DNA from: Liolophura sinensis
Lineage: Eukaryota > Mollusca > Polyplacophora > Chitonida > Chitonidae
Reading direction: 5' to 3'
DNA length: 64,000 nt
NCBI RefSeq assembly: GCF_032854445.1
Contig: NC_088303.1
Location: 31,103,265-31,167,264, forward strand
In this document: piece after piece, positions 22,476 to 35,850 of the stretch
How positions within the stretch are numbered: the first letter of the stretch is position 1
Layout: the number at the start of each line of letters is the position of its first letter
Position numbers and translations under genes: made by a program
Notes under the pieces: generated by a model
Told to the model about the DNA's origin: nothing
What the model saw: only the letters and a program-made list of their open reading frames with translations
Databases searched by the model: none

Positions 22476-25400
22476 CTGTAACGCACAAGTAGGAAACTGC
22501 TATCAAATCCATTTATTACTTAGGTATTGCTCAGTAACACGGAAGCCTATGCACCTCATGTTAAAACGTGTGTTTATTCTCTCGTAAGTTAATCTGGAGA
22601 ACTACGCCAAAATTGTTTTTAATTCTGCTGAACCTGGTGATGGAGGACGCATATGAACAGTTCCAATCAAAATGCACCTGAAACGCATACGGTAGACAGT
22701 TGATATGCAGAGAGCTTTGGTGATACCTATATTTAGAACTTGAAGGATACATAAAAGGAAACATTAAAACGTACATTATGGTTTATAGGGGGGAAAAGTT
22801 ATGCCAAAACATTGAAAGTTTTGTTTCTGCTCTTTTTACGTTTTTTTCTGTTAATAATTAGACATTTTCGGAAATGATGTCATGGATGAACTTATTGAGG
22901 ACGCAGGGCGTAGTACGCAGGACGCGGGACGCAGGACACGGGACAAACTCTGCGCACTAGAGTTGTTTTGATAGATTTATGACGTCTGCAGGCTACTTAA
23001 TTTCCGGACTGACCGATCGGGACTTAGGAAAACTGTAGTTTACAGCTATTTACTCCCAAACAAGAAAAATGAGAAGCTCTTCTGTACTTTTATTTTTAGG
23101 ACACATCATAAAGTAAGTTAAATATATGTGTAGCTTATCTTCTTAGAGATTCAAAATTTCTCCACGGTGTTGGTATTAGGGTCAATTGATTTGTGTCATT
23201 AATTTATTTACTTAATGCAGCTTTGAAAAATGTTTGCTAATATAACGGCGCCCAACATTCGCGCTCTGGGCCGGTATTTTTCTTTGTCTTAAGACTTAGG
23301 TATAATTAAAATCTTTTTTCTCTAGGAAATCTAAAAGATACACTTTCATTCTTTACCGTCGAAAAAACGTAGCAACCACAATTTCAGTTCTTTACTCCGA
23401 AGAGATTGGCTTTTTAAGATTTTGCCATTTAGGGATTACGTCTTAAGTTGCTTGATAAATACGAAAGTATCTATAAAGTCAAGTACATCTAGGTGAGGAT
23501 CAACCCCATCGGGAACAGCACTATATCTGACCGGGCCAATGACCGACCACATTCCCCACAATCACCCACATCCGTCTCCCTTCCTCTCTGTGGTGTGAGC
23601 CAATTAAAGGCATAGTGAGTGCTCTCGCCGTTTCTTTCTGTTCACGCCTTGTTTGTCTCAAAATTAATAACTCACTTATTTACACGTCTATTTATCCCTT
23701 TCTTTGTCTGTCTTATTGTTTGCTGCCTGTTCCGAACATATAAACCACGCAGCCATAGCCACAGTTGTTTCCTTGCTTTGTACCAATGGGCGTAAATTGA
23801 AGAGTTGGACTATTTACCGTCTCTCGACTTATGTTTATGCACATAATAATGCAGGCCAGATAGTTTAAATAGTCGCTTAGATTGAACGTAAAGCGTATAA
23901 CCTTAACCCAGTTTTTGACAGAAAATGCAATATTTACAGCAAACCATGGAGAGTTTACAAGAAACTAAACATAATTTAATCCCATGTGAACTTTGGACAT
24001 TATTAACACAGATAAAATCTTCTTCACTTTCAACTCTTAGAAATTTTAATATTTTTGCGATGTTTTTGGTAGTATACTTTTTAAAAAATTACTTTTCTAT
24101 AATCTGTCTTTTTGTAACGCATGTAAAGTTTCTTTATTCACACTTGTCCAATTTTATTTTGACTCGGCTTACATTTTACGTTCCTCAAGATATTTGCTAC
24201 GTTGCTTTGACTTTACTATTTCTTGTTTTTGTTCTTGATTATAGCTTAGCAGTTCTGTCAGAAAGTTTTTACCCTATTAGTACTTGAATCTTCGGGAAAC
24301 CGTACCCTTGTAACTGATTACAAAAAATACGGAAGAGTATTTTAAAAGCATTGTCCCAACACATGTACTTTACGATAAGTTTTTTAGTTATTGTCCTTAA
24401 AACTCACTTTCCTCAGTTTTCCAGTTTAAAACAAAGCGGTAGGGTAAACTATAGAAGGGACCAAAACTGGACAGACTGTCATACGCATGGATTTGCGTCA
24501 TACCTATAACTAGATGAAAAAAAGTTGTAACACTCACCTTTCAAATTACACCTTCATTTTACGAAACAATCAATGTTGTATTTGGTAATTTCCCATTACT
24601 TGCTTCACTTCACTCTATGGTATAATCCATTGTCCACGCAGATATGCTTGGGGGAACTCCTATTCCTATTAGCGAGCTTTTCTATAAGTTCGTACTGGTA
24701 AATTTTGTTGAAACTTTTGTATGAAAACTTCAACAACGGAATCAGCTTAAGAAGTAAGCTGAATAACTTAACAGTATTTGCTGGAAATTGTCGCGTCCTT
24801 CCGTGTAGTTGAGGTAGGACAAATTTCGCAAGCAGGCGAGGTTTGTAACAATTGCTACTCACACAGCAGCTGGACTTGGTAATGATCACGCTGTATTCTA
24901 TCCTATCCCTTCTAGAAGGATATTGATCAATTCCCTATGTGGTACTCGGTGAAGGGAAAGATTTGACAGCCAGCGACATCTAGTGGATTTATGTATCAAT
25001 CGGTCACACGAAATCAATATATACAGGGGCGTTAACTTTGTAAACGAGCGCAAAGGACGGTACGGACCATCCAAGCAATGCTGCAAGTGTATATTGGTTT
25101 AGTGCAATATCTAAGGTAATCTTGTTAACAATATTATTAGAGACTATACATGAGCACAAATAAACGAACAAAATGGTGGTCTAGTGGCAAAGAATCGTAA
25201 TCTAACCAATCCGTTAGACTGTCACACAGTCTCATAATGGATACAAATAGAAATGATTTGTACCTAAATTGTTACAGTAGTTTAGTTTAGTTTGAACCAG
25301 TCAAAGAGAAAACTACATAAAAGAACGAAACATATAGCTTGAAATTACGTAGGCTCAATTTCATTTTTGCACCTTTGTATCACGTTTTATTTTCTGTAAT

Positions 25401-25974
25401 AAAAACGCATATGTACATCTTGTAAAGTCTTGAATCAGCTTCTCAGCGTACAGTTTTTATTTGGCAGGTAGTGCAACGAAATGTCTCTTTTGTTTTGTTT
25501 TTTTTTTTAATATTTTTAGCTAATATTGGTTGGACAGAATCTTAGGTCCGAGATTATTCCGTTGTATCGAATTAATCTGACATCATAAGTGTCATTTTTG
25601 TGGACCTATGACAACGTGGGAGACAGGAACTAATAAGAACCACTGCCATTAATGACAAATTCACTAATAACGGACGTGACTAAAGCCACAAAACATCAAA
25701 ATAAAACCAACTTTTTTACCCTATTCATTTTGAAAGCTATATATTTCACATTTATTTTTATGACATCTAAATTTGCTGGGGCAGGACTTTAATTCATTTG
25801 GTATACACTTAAACCAAAATATGCCGAAAGTCACGGCCACATTCTTTTTTCATGTTTACAAAGAAATACACGAAAATAAAGTTGTGAACGTTGCTATTTC
25901 CCAGGATTCAGTGGAATTGAATCGACAGTATTCGACATTACTGAGACTGGATTGACATATTTTCTATCTTGAAC
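22476..25974. other. Probable intron, no gene seen
   Basis: Lies within the implied 15.4-kb first intron of the IP3-receptor-like gene. A short GC-rich run of GGACGC-type repeats occurs at 22898-22945. The 120-aa plus-strand frame at 23925-24287 is Phe/Leu-rich, as expected of T-rich sequence read in frame, and is not credited as a gene. Confidence 0.45.
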
Positions 25975-26390
25975 ATGATGCTCCTGTGCGGCAGACATAA
26001 ATACTGTGACTGAGGTGTCATGTTTTATGTCTTGGACATTATATCCCAATTATCATTATATCGTTCAGTGTCCTAGGCACAATGCTCCAATGAGGCAGAC
26101 ATAAATATTGAAATTGGCATGTGATGTTTGGTGTCTTGGACATGGTGTCCCACTGAGGCAGACATAAATAATGCGACAGGTGTGTCCCGTTTGGTGTCCT
26201 GGACACGATGTTCCTGTGAGACAGACATAAATACTGCGACAGGTGTGTCCTGTTTGGTGTCCCGGACACGATGCTCCTGTGAGACAGACATAAATTCTGC
26301 GACTGGGGTGGCATGTTTGGTGCTTTGGATATAATGCTCCAATGAGAAAGACATAAATAATGCGACTGAGATGGCAATGTCTTAGGTGCT
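25975..26390. repeat. 63-bp minisatellite, about 6.5 units
   Basis: The unit includes GAGGCAGACATAAATA, TGCGACAGGTGTGTCC, GTTTGGTGTCTTGGACA and GATGCTCCTGTGAG. GACATAAAT recurs 63 bp apart (26161, 26224). Because 63 is a multiple of three, repeat-like frames stay open on both strands. These are by-products. Confidence 0.95.
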
Positions 26391-27078
26391 TTGACTGTCT
26401 TCAGTGATACAAGTACAATTACAACAGCATCAGGACGGTCTTGTTACTAGTGGATCTTATCACCAAATTTGGAATGGAAATTGTACTTGACAGTGAAGTT
26501 GCATGAAAAATAATCGACTGCATGTATCAGAGCATGCCAATACTATAGTCGTGTGCGTCTCTTATATTTCAACATGTAAATCTCGGTCATGTCAATTAAC
26601 GGAATTTATTCATGCTGTCAAAGGTTGAAGTAAGTGTTCACAGGTTCTTCATTTCACTTAGAGAAAGCCAAAGCTGACCACTTTGTGTTTTAGTAAATGG
26701 AGCATATAATCAGTTTTATCAGCCTTAATCAGTTTTAACACATTAGCCTGCCGAGTGCTAGAATTAAAGCCTGCGTTCATTAACGAAGTCCTCTCACCGG
26801 GGATTTGGCTAGAACCGATATTAACCAAGATGACATTTGATCATTGACCATGGACGTCAACACTTCCTGAAGATCAGGCTAGGGCTTTGAGCCCGTGAGT
26901 TCATGAGAATCCCTCCAGGGATATGCTCAGTTTCCTACACGCATAATCCCTAAAGGCTTCAAGTAAGTGACGTTGGCGTACATAAATACAAACATAAATT
27001 AGTTTACACGGCGACTCTGTTCCATGGAATGAGGTGCGCCAAGGCAAGAAGATGTGATTCAGGGATTCAGGCTGTTCT

Positions 27079-27224
27079 ATTTATTTGATTTATTTATTTG
27101 ATTGGTGTTTTACGCCGTACTCAAGAATATTTTACTTATACAACGGCGCCTAGCATTATGGTGGGAGGAAACCGGCCAGGGCCCGGGGGAAACCCACGAC
27201 TATCCGCAGGTTGCTGGCAGACAG
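27079..27224 (-). mobile_element. SINE copy, reverse, head missing
   Basis: From the ATTTATTTGATTGGTGTTTT tail through ACGCCGTACTCAAGAATATT, GGTGGGAGGAAACCGG and CCGCAGGTTGCTGGCAGAC. The tRNA head is absent. Confidence 0.85.
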
Positions 27225-30054
27225 GCTGTTCTAGCTTTATGGAGAACAATTGCACAATGATGTGCCTTAAAATCGGACGGATCCTACATATAAATAAATT
27301 TACATTTATGTAAATAAATGGACAAAGTATAGTTCTTAGAGTTTTATTAACGATTCCAGCGTCCACAAGATCAGAAAACAATATTTTTCTTTGAGCAGCG
27401 TACCACGGTCACACGAGTAAAACATGATGGATGATCTCCCCGGCCTAGCAAACATTACACAGATCTGGATTGCTTACACTGAATATTTTAAGTAGTTATT
27501 TACAGGGAGATGTCCTGACCAAAATCGGAAACACAAGATTTCTGCTATTCTGCTAGAAAAGGAAAAATCGCGGCTGTCGACGCAAACAAAATATATAAAT
27601 AAAGTTCTGATCTATTACTTCGTGATATCCGAATATTACTTTGTAGCTACTTGGTTTCGCGTGTAATTTCCATTGTAAGCAACTGATAGCGGCCAATGAA
27701 TACGCCTGCTTTGTGATAATTGTTAATTGCACAAGATTTGACACTAGGGGAGTTCTAGCTGTCGATGGACGGCTAAGTGTTTAGCTCAATGGATTCTCGT
27801 CTACTGGTTGAATGCTCAGTGGCAGCTCCAATAAGCTCGGCTGCCGATGGCTTTATATGGAGCTAGTCAGTGTGCGATATTGTAGCCTGTTGGGTGATAC
27901 ATGGTGGTTCCCTGTTGTCTCTGTCCGGAAACCTTTAACTCCCTCCATCATTAAGCCAGTCGCATATGCTTAAACATATTAGATCAAAGCCGCAAACGAC
28001 TGTTGTAAAAGTTTATTGCTTTGTTTTGGTTATAGGACACCATGGCTTAGTCAATATTTATGCCATCTGATTCAGATCATGTAGGCCAATACACTGAGGG
28101 TCGTCACGATATGGCTGAAATATTGTCGAAGTTGCGTCATTTATTTGTATATTGAGTCTCAGCAGCCTATGACCAACCCAAAGGCTACGCGTTTCAGACC
28201 CTATATATATGTATGTATATAAATGTATAAGTAAACCAACGTTGTATGTATGTGGCCTGCACATCCACATGTAGTATATGATACACCCATCTTAATCCTA
28301 AAATACCAATGGCTTGGGAGAAAACTATTCGTTGTTAGATTTCCATGACGTGCAAAGCAGCATTGCGTTAATAGAAGACTTGGCTTTCGTGTATAACTAA
28401 ATACCAAAATAACTAGGTTGTCGTTTCCATTAAACAGGGGTTTGATTTCAGGGTGGATGTGAACGGAATAAGATGACTGTAATCCAAACAAACAGATGTA
28501 AGAAACACAGACGTTTAGACGACAAAAGAAATCCACTACTCACCTAAAACAATAAACCAAGTCACAGGCCAGCACGTGAAATGGTTAACCCTTAGACGTC
28601 TTCAAAGAAAGATAACGTTAGTAACGTGATAAATTGCAAAGCGTGCTGTTATTTTAACCCTCATGGCATCGGGATAAGACGAATTTAATTGTGTAAAACA
28701 CATCGATTCAGTGGTTTGCGCGGTTTGGGCACTGCAAATTTTCATACTAACCAATAGCTTCTAGAATAGTATGATCATATTGCTTATACCAGGCTCACTT
28801 ACTAATTGTGATTATATGCTTATAACGTGACTGTTTAATTGGTAAACCTTAATACGGCCGAATTCAGTGCCAACTTACTATTGAGATGTAATGCTTTATT
28901 TTCACTCCAGATGAACAACAGATGTCTATTAGCGATTACAGTTTGGGCTGTTTGTCATAAATTTCAGATCAAGAAAAGTGAACCGACTACGTCTAATGAC
29001 TATCGTGGCTGTGGTGTTAGTGGAAAAGTACAAAAAGCAGAATCAGTTGTAGATTCAAATGGCACCGTGAAGTAGAGGCGCTGTGATAGATAATGACTTC
29101 CCTAAACGTGACAGAACTTGGCAAACGTCCAGCTATGTCACTTAACCGTCGGAGTTGCTCCCCTTCACGCTAACTTTGGTGATGGATTTATGACAATTGC
29201 TCTTGCAATGGAATGTGGTATTATGATTGTATTCTTGATTATAATGTTCATGCGTTTAAGTCAATACAAGTCAGTTGCTTTCGATTCACAGACCATACAG
29301 TTATTTTATATATTTATCTACATGATTGGAGATTGACGCCGTACTCAAGAATATTTCACTTATACAGTACTGTGCATTCTTAACGATATGCTCTAAGCAT
29401 ATCAAGCATCCATCCTTTGACGGATCCTACGCGGATCATACTGCCATGATGGGCGGCCCATGCGCGGATGTTGGCACCATCCTGCACGGATGTTGGCACC
29501 TCATACGCGCATCTTGATCGGCCGGTACATATAGTCTCGTTTAGACGGCACATCAGCCTTTACCCACGCGCTAGCTGTAAACATGACACGAGGTATTTTC
29601 AGTTTGCTGGTAAGGCAGGCGTGGTGACGAGAAAAGTATTACTGAATGGTTTATCATTTGCATAACTCTCACTCATTCGAGCCAGTAAAAAGTTGAACTT
29701 GTTCAAAGCACGACTTTTGAGTTTCGCTTTCCCGTTTCTCCACGAAGTTTATTAGTGTCAGTGGAAATGTAAAATCGTTAGCACATTCAGGTACCTAAAT
29801 TATCATGTATAATTTATGTATTCCCCATACCATATTTAGCACTTAATAGCGAATAATTGCAGAAACAGCCAAAACTCGATGTGTGTATTATTATGATGAT
29901 GTGCGAAGTAGTAACGTCGGGAACTGCGCCGTTGTGAATGTTTTATAACAACGTTCATGCTGAACAACGTGACATTTGTTGTAAGTTAGATGAGTATATG
30001 TGTGAACGTTAGCGTATGTCTTAAAACACTAGGCGGATGATTGTTGCATCTTAC
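27225..30054. other. Probable intron, no gene seen
   Basis: Short unconvincing ORFs. A SINE end fragment (ACGCCGTACTCAAGAATATT) lies at 29335-29370. Sequence at 29415-29520 carries CGCGGAT and GGATGTTGGCACC duplications that resemble the start of the 22-bp array further right. Confidence 0.45.
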
Positions 30055-30350
30055 GCTCATCATATGCGGATCCCATAACCATCAAATGCGGATTCTACGC
30101 CCATAATATGCGGATCCCACGCCCATCACACGCGGATTCTACGCCCATCATATGCGGATCCTACGCCCATCACACGCGGATTCTACGCCCATCATATGCG
30201 GATCCTACGCCCATCATACTCGGATCCTACGTCCATCATATGCGGATCCTATGCCCATCAAACGCGGATTCTACGGCCATCATATGCGGATCCTACGCCC
30301 ATCACACGCGGATTCTACGCCCATCATATGCGGATCCTACGCACATCAAA
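30055..30350. repeat. 22-bp minisatellite with 44-bp higher order
   Basis: About 13 units of 22 bp. Two types, ATATGCGGATCCTACGCCCA and ACACGCGGATTCTACGCCCA, largely alternate, giving a 44-bp higher-order period. BamHI hexamers (GGATCC) recur. Three overlapping frames of about 100 codons arise from the repeat and are not genes. Confidence 0.96.
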
Positions 30351-31804
30351 CGCCAATGGTCCTTTCTACGCGGGTGTTCCGACCCACATCTGTACCAGAT
30401 ATATTGTTAGGATCAAGCAATACGGTACGACGGCGGCCAGCATTATAATGGGGTATACAGTTATGAAAAACAAAAAGAATTATAACTCTGTGAGTGAAAA
30501 AGAAAAAGAAAAGATTTAATTTAGAAATCAAATGTGGAGGTTTCACCGTTACCCTAAAAGGGGAAACAAGGCGGTCATAAAAAAGCTTGAATGTCATCTT
30601 TTCGATGACAAAAGGGTGAATCCTACTTTAGGATATAAAGATGTGCTACCTCTCATACACCGCCAAAATAGGATTTAGGCGTCTAACCAGGCCTTAATAT
30701 ATCAGCCATCAAGAAAATGGAGGTCCCAGGTCAGTAATTGCAAGGCCAATTCTCAACATAATGTTCAGTTCAAAGCACCAAAGAACTATGAAAGTATATA
30801 AAATACGATACTAAGACGGATTCATGCCAGGAGAAGCAGCCAACCGTTTTCAGTAATGTTGGAAAGATGCAAAAAATGTTCTCGGCGAATGAACGAAATC
30901 AGTATCCGAGTCGTGTACATAAACCATGTTATGTATTTATTTTATCTCCTTTCTCTACTCAAACCCATACACAAAAAAACGAGAAAATCCAGTGCTTAAT
31001 TCATGAAGAAAATCTCTCAATGATTACACACGGTCTATCATAATCATGGAAGCCACATTACATGTATACATTTAGGTTTTTCATACACCAGACTAACAGT
31101 TAAACAAATATGTACAAAAATATAATCAGTTATTAAAGTTCCCTAGGAAAGATTAAAACCAAATCTGATTAAATTTGGTCAAGCAGTTAGGGAGATATGT
31201 GGCAGAAAACAGTGGACAGTCAGAATTGCTGAAACAGAAAAAAAAACAGACAGACACTAAAATCAAGTTAAGGGCTTCATAAGATAGTTAAAAAGCCACA
31301 ATGGATTCAGTTCGAAGTACCTCCAGATTAGCCAATCAAAATGGCTAAAACAAAGTCAAGCGGACAAAAAAATCAACAAACAGTCCTCAACATATAAGAA
31401 CCACCCAAGCAAAGCAAGAAACTAAACTTGATTAAATTCCACCCAGAAGATTTGAAAATTCTTGCAAACAAGTTTGTGTAACAGATGGGTGGTAAATGCC
31501 AAGTGCATGATGGACAGCACGTTGTGCCGGCCCTTCCCCCTTACCAAAGATGGGGGAGACAATCATGTATAGTATTCTATCTTTTCATCGTTAATCATGT
31601 CAATTCTGGACATACCATGCTTCGTTTCCAAAATCCCAACAGATTCGATTTTTCATGGAAACGTGCACATGTATCAGGACGTTTGTTGAACCAAATGAAT
31701 ACCACGGGAAAATATTAGGCTTCCTGTCCCACTTTATGACTCATCTAAGTAATTAGTAAATTGTGACCTTACGCTTAATCTGACGCCTCATTTAACGCAC
31801 AACC

Positions 31805-31990
31805 GCCAATAATTTATTTGTGTATTTGACTGAAGATCAAGGCCATATACTCAAGACTTTTTTACTTGTCTGTTATGGCGGTCAGTTTTATGGGTGGAGT
31901 GAACGTTAATGTCAGACATAAACCACTGACCTTTGGCAATTTACTGATAAACTTGTTAACATGTGATGTAGAGATTTGCACACCACAGAG
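31805..31990 (-). mobile_element. Diverged SINE-like element, reverse
   Basis: GCCATATACTCAAGACTTTT, TTATGGCGGTCAGTTTTATG, then CACTGACCTTTGGCAATTTA resembles about 62062-62190 and part of 6450-6530. The order parallels the main SINE but the core sequence differs, so this is probably a related family. Confidence 0.5.
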
Positions 31991-34900
31991 TTTGGTGGAT
32001 CAGAAATAGTCTTCAAAGAACTTTAGACTGCGCAAGCGATCGCACATGCGCGGAAATCTACAACTTCTCCGTCGAAGGATAGGTAAGCTCCAATAATTAA
32101 ATATCGATCTATTTTTGGCACAATATTTTGCACTTTAAATACATATATAGGTCTGATTAACATTGGGACATAATTGAGAACACATAATCCGAATGTAATA
32201 ATTAAGCCAACGCAGCGATGCACCAATTACAGTATTATAAGACATAGGGCAACTCTCTTCATCCACTATGGGACAGCCTAAATTAACCCCGTGTGTCGGT
32301 TGTAATACGCCAATCCAGATCATAGCGACGTGACGACATTCAACATAATTCTGGATATGACATTTCCTCGATGACTCGTTCGTGTACATAAACGTTCACT
32401 GGAATGTCAGGCGGTATTCTCATGTTGTTTATATACGTGAAAAGTTGTACTAGATGGCCAATTCCTTTAAAGTGCACTTTACGGTTTTTTGACAAGAAGT
32501 ATTTGGCATCGCATTACACAAGGAGTAATAGCAGTGAGGTACCTGTTTGTATTTGTGCCAAACTCTTGGGCTGTCAAGCATTTCTTAAGGAACTTAAGGA
32601 ACGAAGTAGCTTTTCTTTAACTTACTGAAACGTCCCTGAGCAATCGTTAGAAGTAAATAAGAAGTAATTGTCAGAAAAGTTCGTACCTAGCATATTGATA
32701 TCCACTGCTGACAAGGGACTAGATTTATCACGTCACTTATGACGTGAATCCAAATGTCATGGTAGACGATCATTATGACTGGAAAGACTGAAATCAACAT
32801 AATTTCAATTAGCGTCACATCATCGCAGATCCCACGTGATCTATGTGCATGGTCAGCCTAGCTAGCCATACTGTCTGCCTCCACAGGCACACAATGAAGG
32901 CCTAAATCCTGAAAAAAGCGCTTAAAGGAACCGAAAAATATCCTTATTACTTTTTGGGCCAGGGCCCAAAATTTCACATATTGGTACCGCACAGGGTGGA
33001 CAAATCTCCTTGCTATTTTTAAGTTGGAACATGTCTTTACTTCATGTTTTGATATAAAAGCCCTCGCAGATTAACATACTTATTGTTTCATGTACTCACG
33101 CATATACTGTCCACAGGCATACTCTAAGAGCATTTTTTGAGCCCCCAGTCAATTCACGAAAAGAGTGTCTACCTTTAGGAATACTTCCTTAACAAATTTA
33201 AGCTAATCCTCTCAAACATAATGGCGGATCTGTCGATGAAAGATGACATTTTAGCCCTCTCTGAGTTGGGAGAGTGCTGAGCTACAGGGACGAGAAGCAC
33301 TGCGTCGGCAGCTTTCTTTGTTGCCAGAAAACAACAGACCACATAAAAGTTTATGTTTTGTAACATTTTAGAGCATTCTGTGGTGGTCATGTTAAAAATT
33401 AACTGTTGACTTGAAGTCTAAATATCCAAGGGGTAAATTCCAAATGACACACAGTAGGGGTCTTTCCATGACCCCAAACACCAAAGGAAACTGCAAGGCT
33501 TTTGATTCTTTCAGAGTGACATTCACACTCATTTATCTGTCAGCATTTTGCTCCTTGCTTTGATGTCTTAATTGCATGGTGGCTTTAATTACAGAACCCT
33601 GGGTGTTGGCAGTCATTGGTTTGTTGTATAGTCAAGCTGTCTGGAGAAAAAAAAGGAGAAGATTTCTCTTCTAATCCGAATAACGAAGTAAACTGAGTCA
33701 TCCAACTCACTCTGAAACATGATTGTTTGTGGGTGTTTTTACGTGGATGTTAAATCTGTCAAGCGTAGCACTTTTTAATTGAGGAGAAGAACATTCCTCA
33801 TAAGAGGAGTTTTTCATTGTATGTTTCCATTAACTCCTACGGTGTGTTTCTGTTCCTGCCTTGCGCCACTTCTGGGGGGAATAAATGAATGATTAAGGAT
33901 TAGCACCGTTAGGGGGACAACTTCTGTTTGTGTACACTCTAGGGCTTCTAATGCACGACTGGAGCACCGACGTCCGTCTTGTGCAGGGCAAAGATTCTTT
34001 GATTATGTTTTTGGAATCCTGTTCTGAATCTGCTACCATCTGAACCAAACTAAACAAACTGCATACGAGGCTCGTTTGTTTTAGTCCATTAGAGAACAAC
34101 TGCTTCTTTAAGATAATCCTTGAAGCAACTTTATCTCCTTTACTGCTGGGAGAGAGTACGGACACAATGTCATCTCTAAAGGGATAGAAAATCTACAGTT
34201 AGGGATTAATCACAAGCACTTTGGGATGGCACAGTCAAGTCTTTGTCATGGGGAAAATGCTACAGAACTAAAAGTCATGTTACATTTTTGAAGAAATTTT
34301 TTTGTAGAATATTCCACGAACCTATTCTTCTCGCTATATCAAGAATTCAGCCATCATCAAAACAATGAATGATTCCTGGCTGCTTCATTTGGACATTAGT
34401 ACCTCCATCACCGAATGTATATCCATTAAGAAGTAATTTGCTGTAGGGTTCATTCAATTAATGAATTTGATGCTCTATACACGTATGTCTGTGGCTAAAA
34501 CCTTATGTGACGTCACTGTTCACGACATGGTCAGAAAAGTCCACTCAAGTACCTAGTGCTTTAAAGGCAATTTACCAAGTTGTAAAAGTTTGTGAAACAT
34601 ACACTTCATAATAGTCTTGTTTTCTTTCTTTTTTTTTTTTGGTTGTTTTTTAACTTCAAAGTAGACAATTACACCCTTCATGAGTATTACGGAATGATTT
34701 AGCCCTTAATTTTAGTGTTTGGCGGAACTTTTAATTACCAGTATTTTTCATGGAAAGTCAAAAAATCTGATCAAAGGTTTGCTCTGACATTGTAGTTTTA
34801 CGATTGTAGATCACAGGCAGATCATCAGTTGAACTGTTATCAAACCAGCTGAAAGCCTTGTAAATCTTACAAGTAAACGTACAAGCCAACCTAATATATA

Positions 34901-35234
34901 GGTAAAAGCATACATGAAATGTAGACAAAATGTGGCCTGCTAAATTTTCTTTGCTTCTTTTACAACACCCCCACCCCCCTATCGCCTTTAAATTGGTCTT
35001 CTTATATTGTTAACTACGAGCCCACGATATTTTGACGTGTCTGTTGCTTTTTCTAATTTTCGCATCGCCATATAAGGTGATTTTTCATTTCATCAAATTG
35101 TGTGAAAAGGCTACAATTGCAGAAAGGTTATCATGTCTTCATTTTCTTCTACTGCCCACTATAAACTACCAGTTTAGTACCAGTTAGGATTGGCCACCTC
35201 ATGTGGTACCAATATCATGTCTGGCCCAAGGACT

Positions 35235-35265
35235 ATATATCTTGATGTCTCCATCAAGATATATA
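35235..35265. repeat. Perfect short hairpin
   Basis: TATATCTTGATG and its exact reverse complement CATCAAGATATA flank a TCTC loop. It lies in the implied IP3-receptor-like intron. No role is evident. Confidence 0.8.
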
Positions 35266-35584
35266 TTATTATGAAGCGCATGTGACTGCAAGCTGTTGAG
35301 GACGACGTCCATTAGTCCATTATGAAGCGCATGTGTTCTCTGTCAAATTAAATCTAGCCTAAAGCTTATGTGAAGAAGACAGAGAAGCCACGTAGCTTAT
35401 AGAGAGTATGAATATAACACAAAAAACCTGTGCTTGTGTGTGTGATTGCGCGTGCGTGTTTGTATGTATGTATGTATGCTTGAGTTTTTTCGTCGTACTT
35501 AACAATTTTCCAGTCATGCGACGACTCCATGTGCTTTAGAATGTAGCTTTATGGTCAGATTCGGATTAAACACTATTTTAGGCT

Positions 35585-35850
35585 GGGGGCCTCCATGGCT
35601 CAGTCTGTTAGCGCGCTAGCGCGGCGTAGTCACCCAGAAGGCTCTCACCAATGCGGTCGCCGTGAGTTCAAGTCCAGCTCATACTAGCTTCCTCTCCGGC
35701 CTTACCTGGGAAGGTCTGCCAGTAACCTGCGGATGGTCGTGGGTTTCCCCCGGGCTCTGCCCGGTTTCCACCCACCATAATACTGGCCGCCGTCGTATAA
35801 GTGAAATATTCTTGAGTACGGCATAAAACATCAATCAAATAAATAAATTT
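35585..35850 (+). mobile_element. Full-length SINE, well preserved
   Basis: Complete head with TGGCTCAGTCTGTTAGCGCG and GTGAGTTCAAGTCCAGCTCA, intact core (GGTCGTGGGTTTCCCCCGGG), CCGCCGTCGTATAAGTGAAA and AATCAAATAAATAAAT tail. One of the two best copies for defining the element's ends. Confidence 0.95.

Larger units (their letters stand above)
30351..35584. other. Probable intron, no gene seen
   Basis: AT-rich sequence without supported exons. It includes a SINE-like fragment at 30421-30452 (TACGACGGCGGCCAGCATTA), an element at 31805-31990, a hairpin at 35235-35265, a duplicated TATGAAGCGCATGTG (near 35270 and 35320), and a family B fragment at about 35475-35540 (CGTCGTACTTAACAATTTTC). Confidence 0.45.

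Noticed and set aside
23925..24287. 120-aa multi-pass membrane protein
   Set aside because: Hydrophobic residues come from T-rich sequence. There is no family motif, no supporting splice or promoter signal, and no conserved segment.
30108..30519. Three overlapping frames of about 100 codons
   Set aside because: Produced by the 22-bp array, read in all three frames.
35585..35660. Functional tRNA gene
   Set aside because: A and B boxes are present but the arms do not pair into a full cloverleaf, and the sequence continues into the SINE core seen in many copies.
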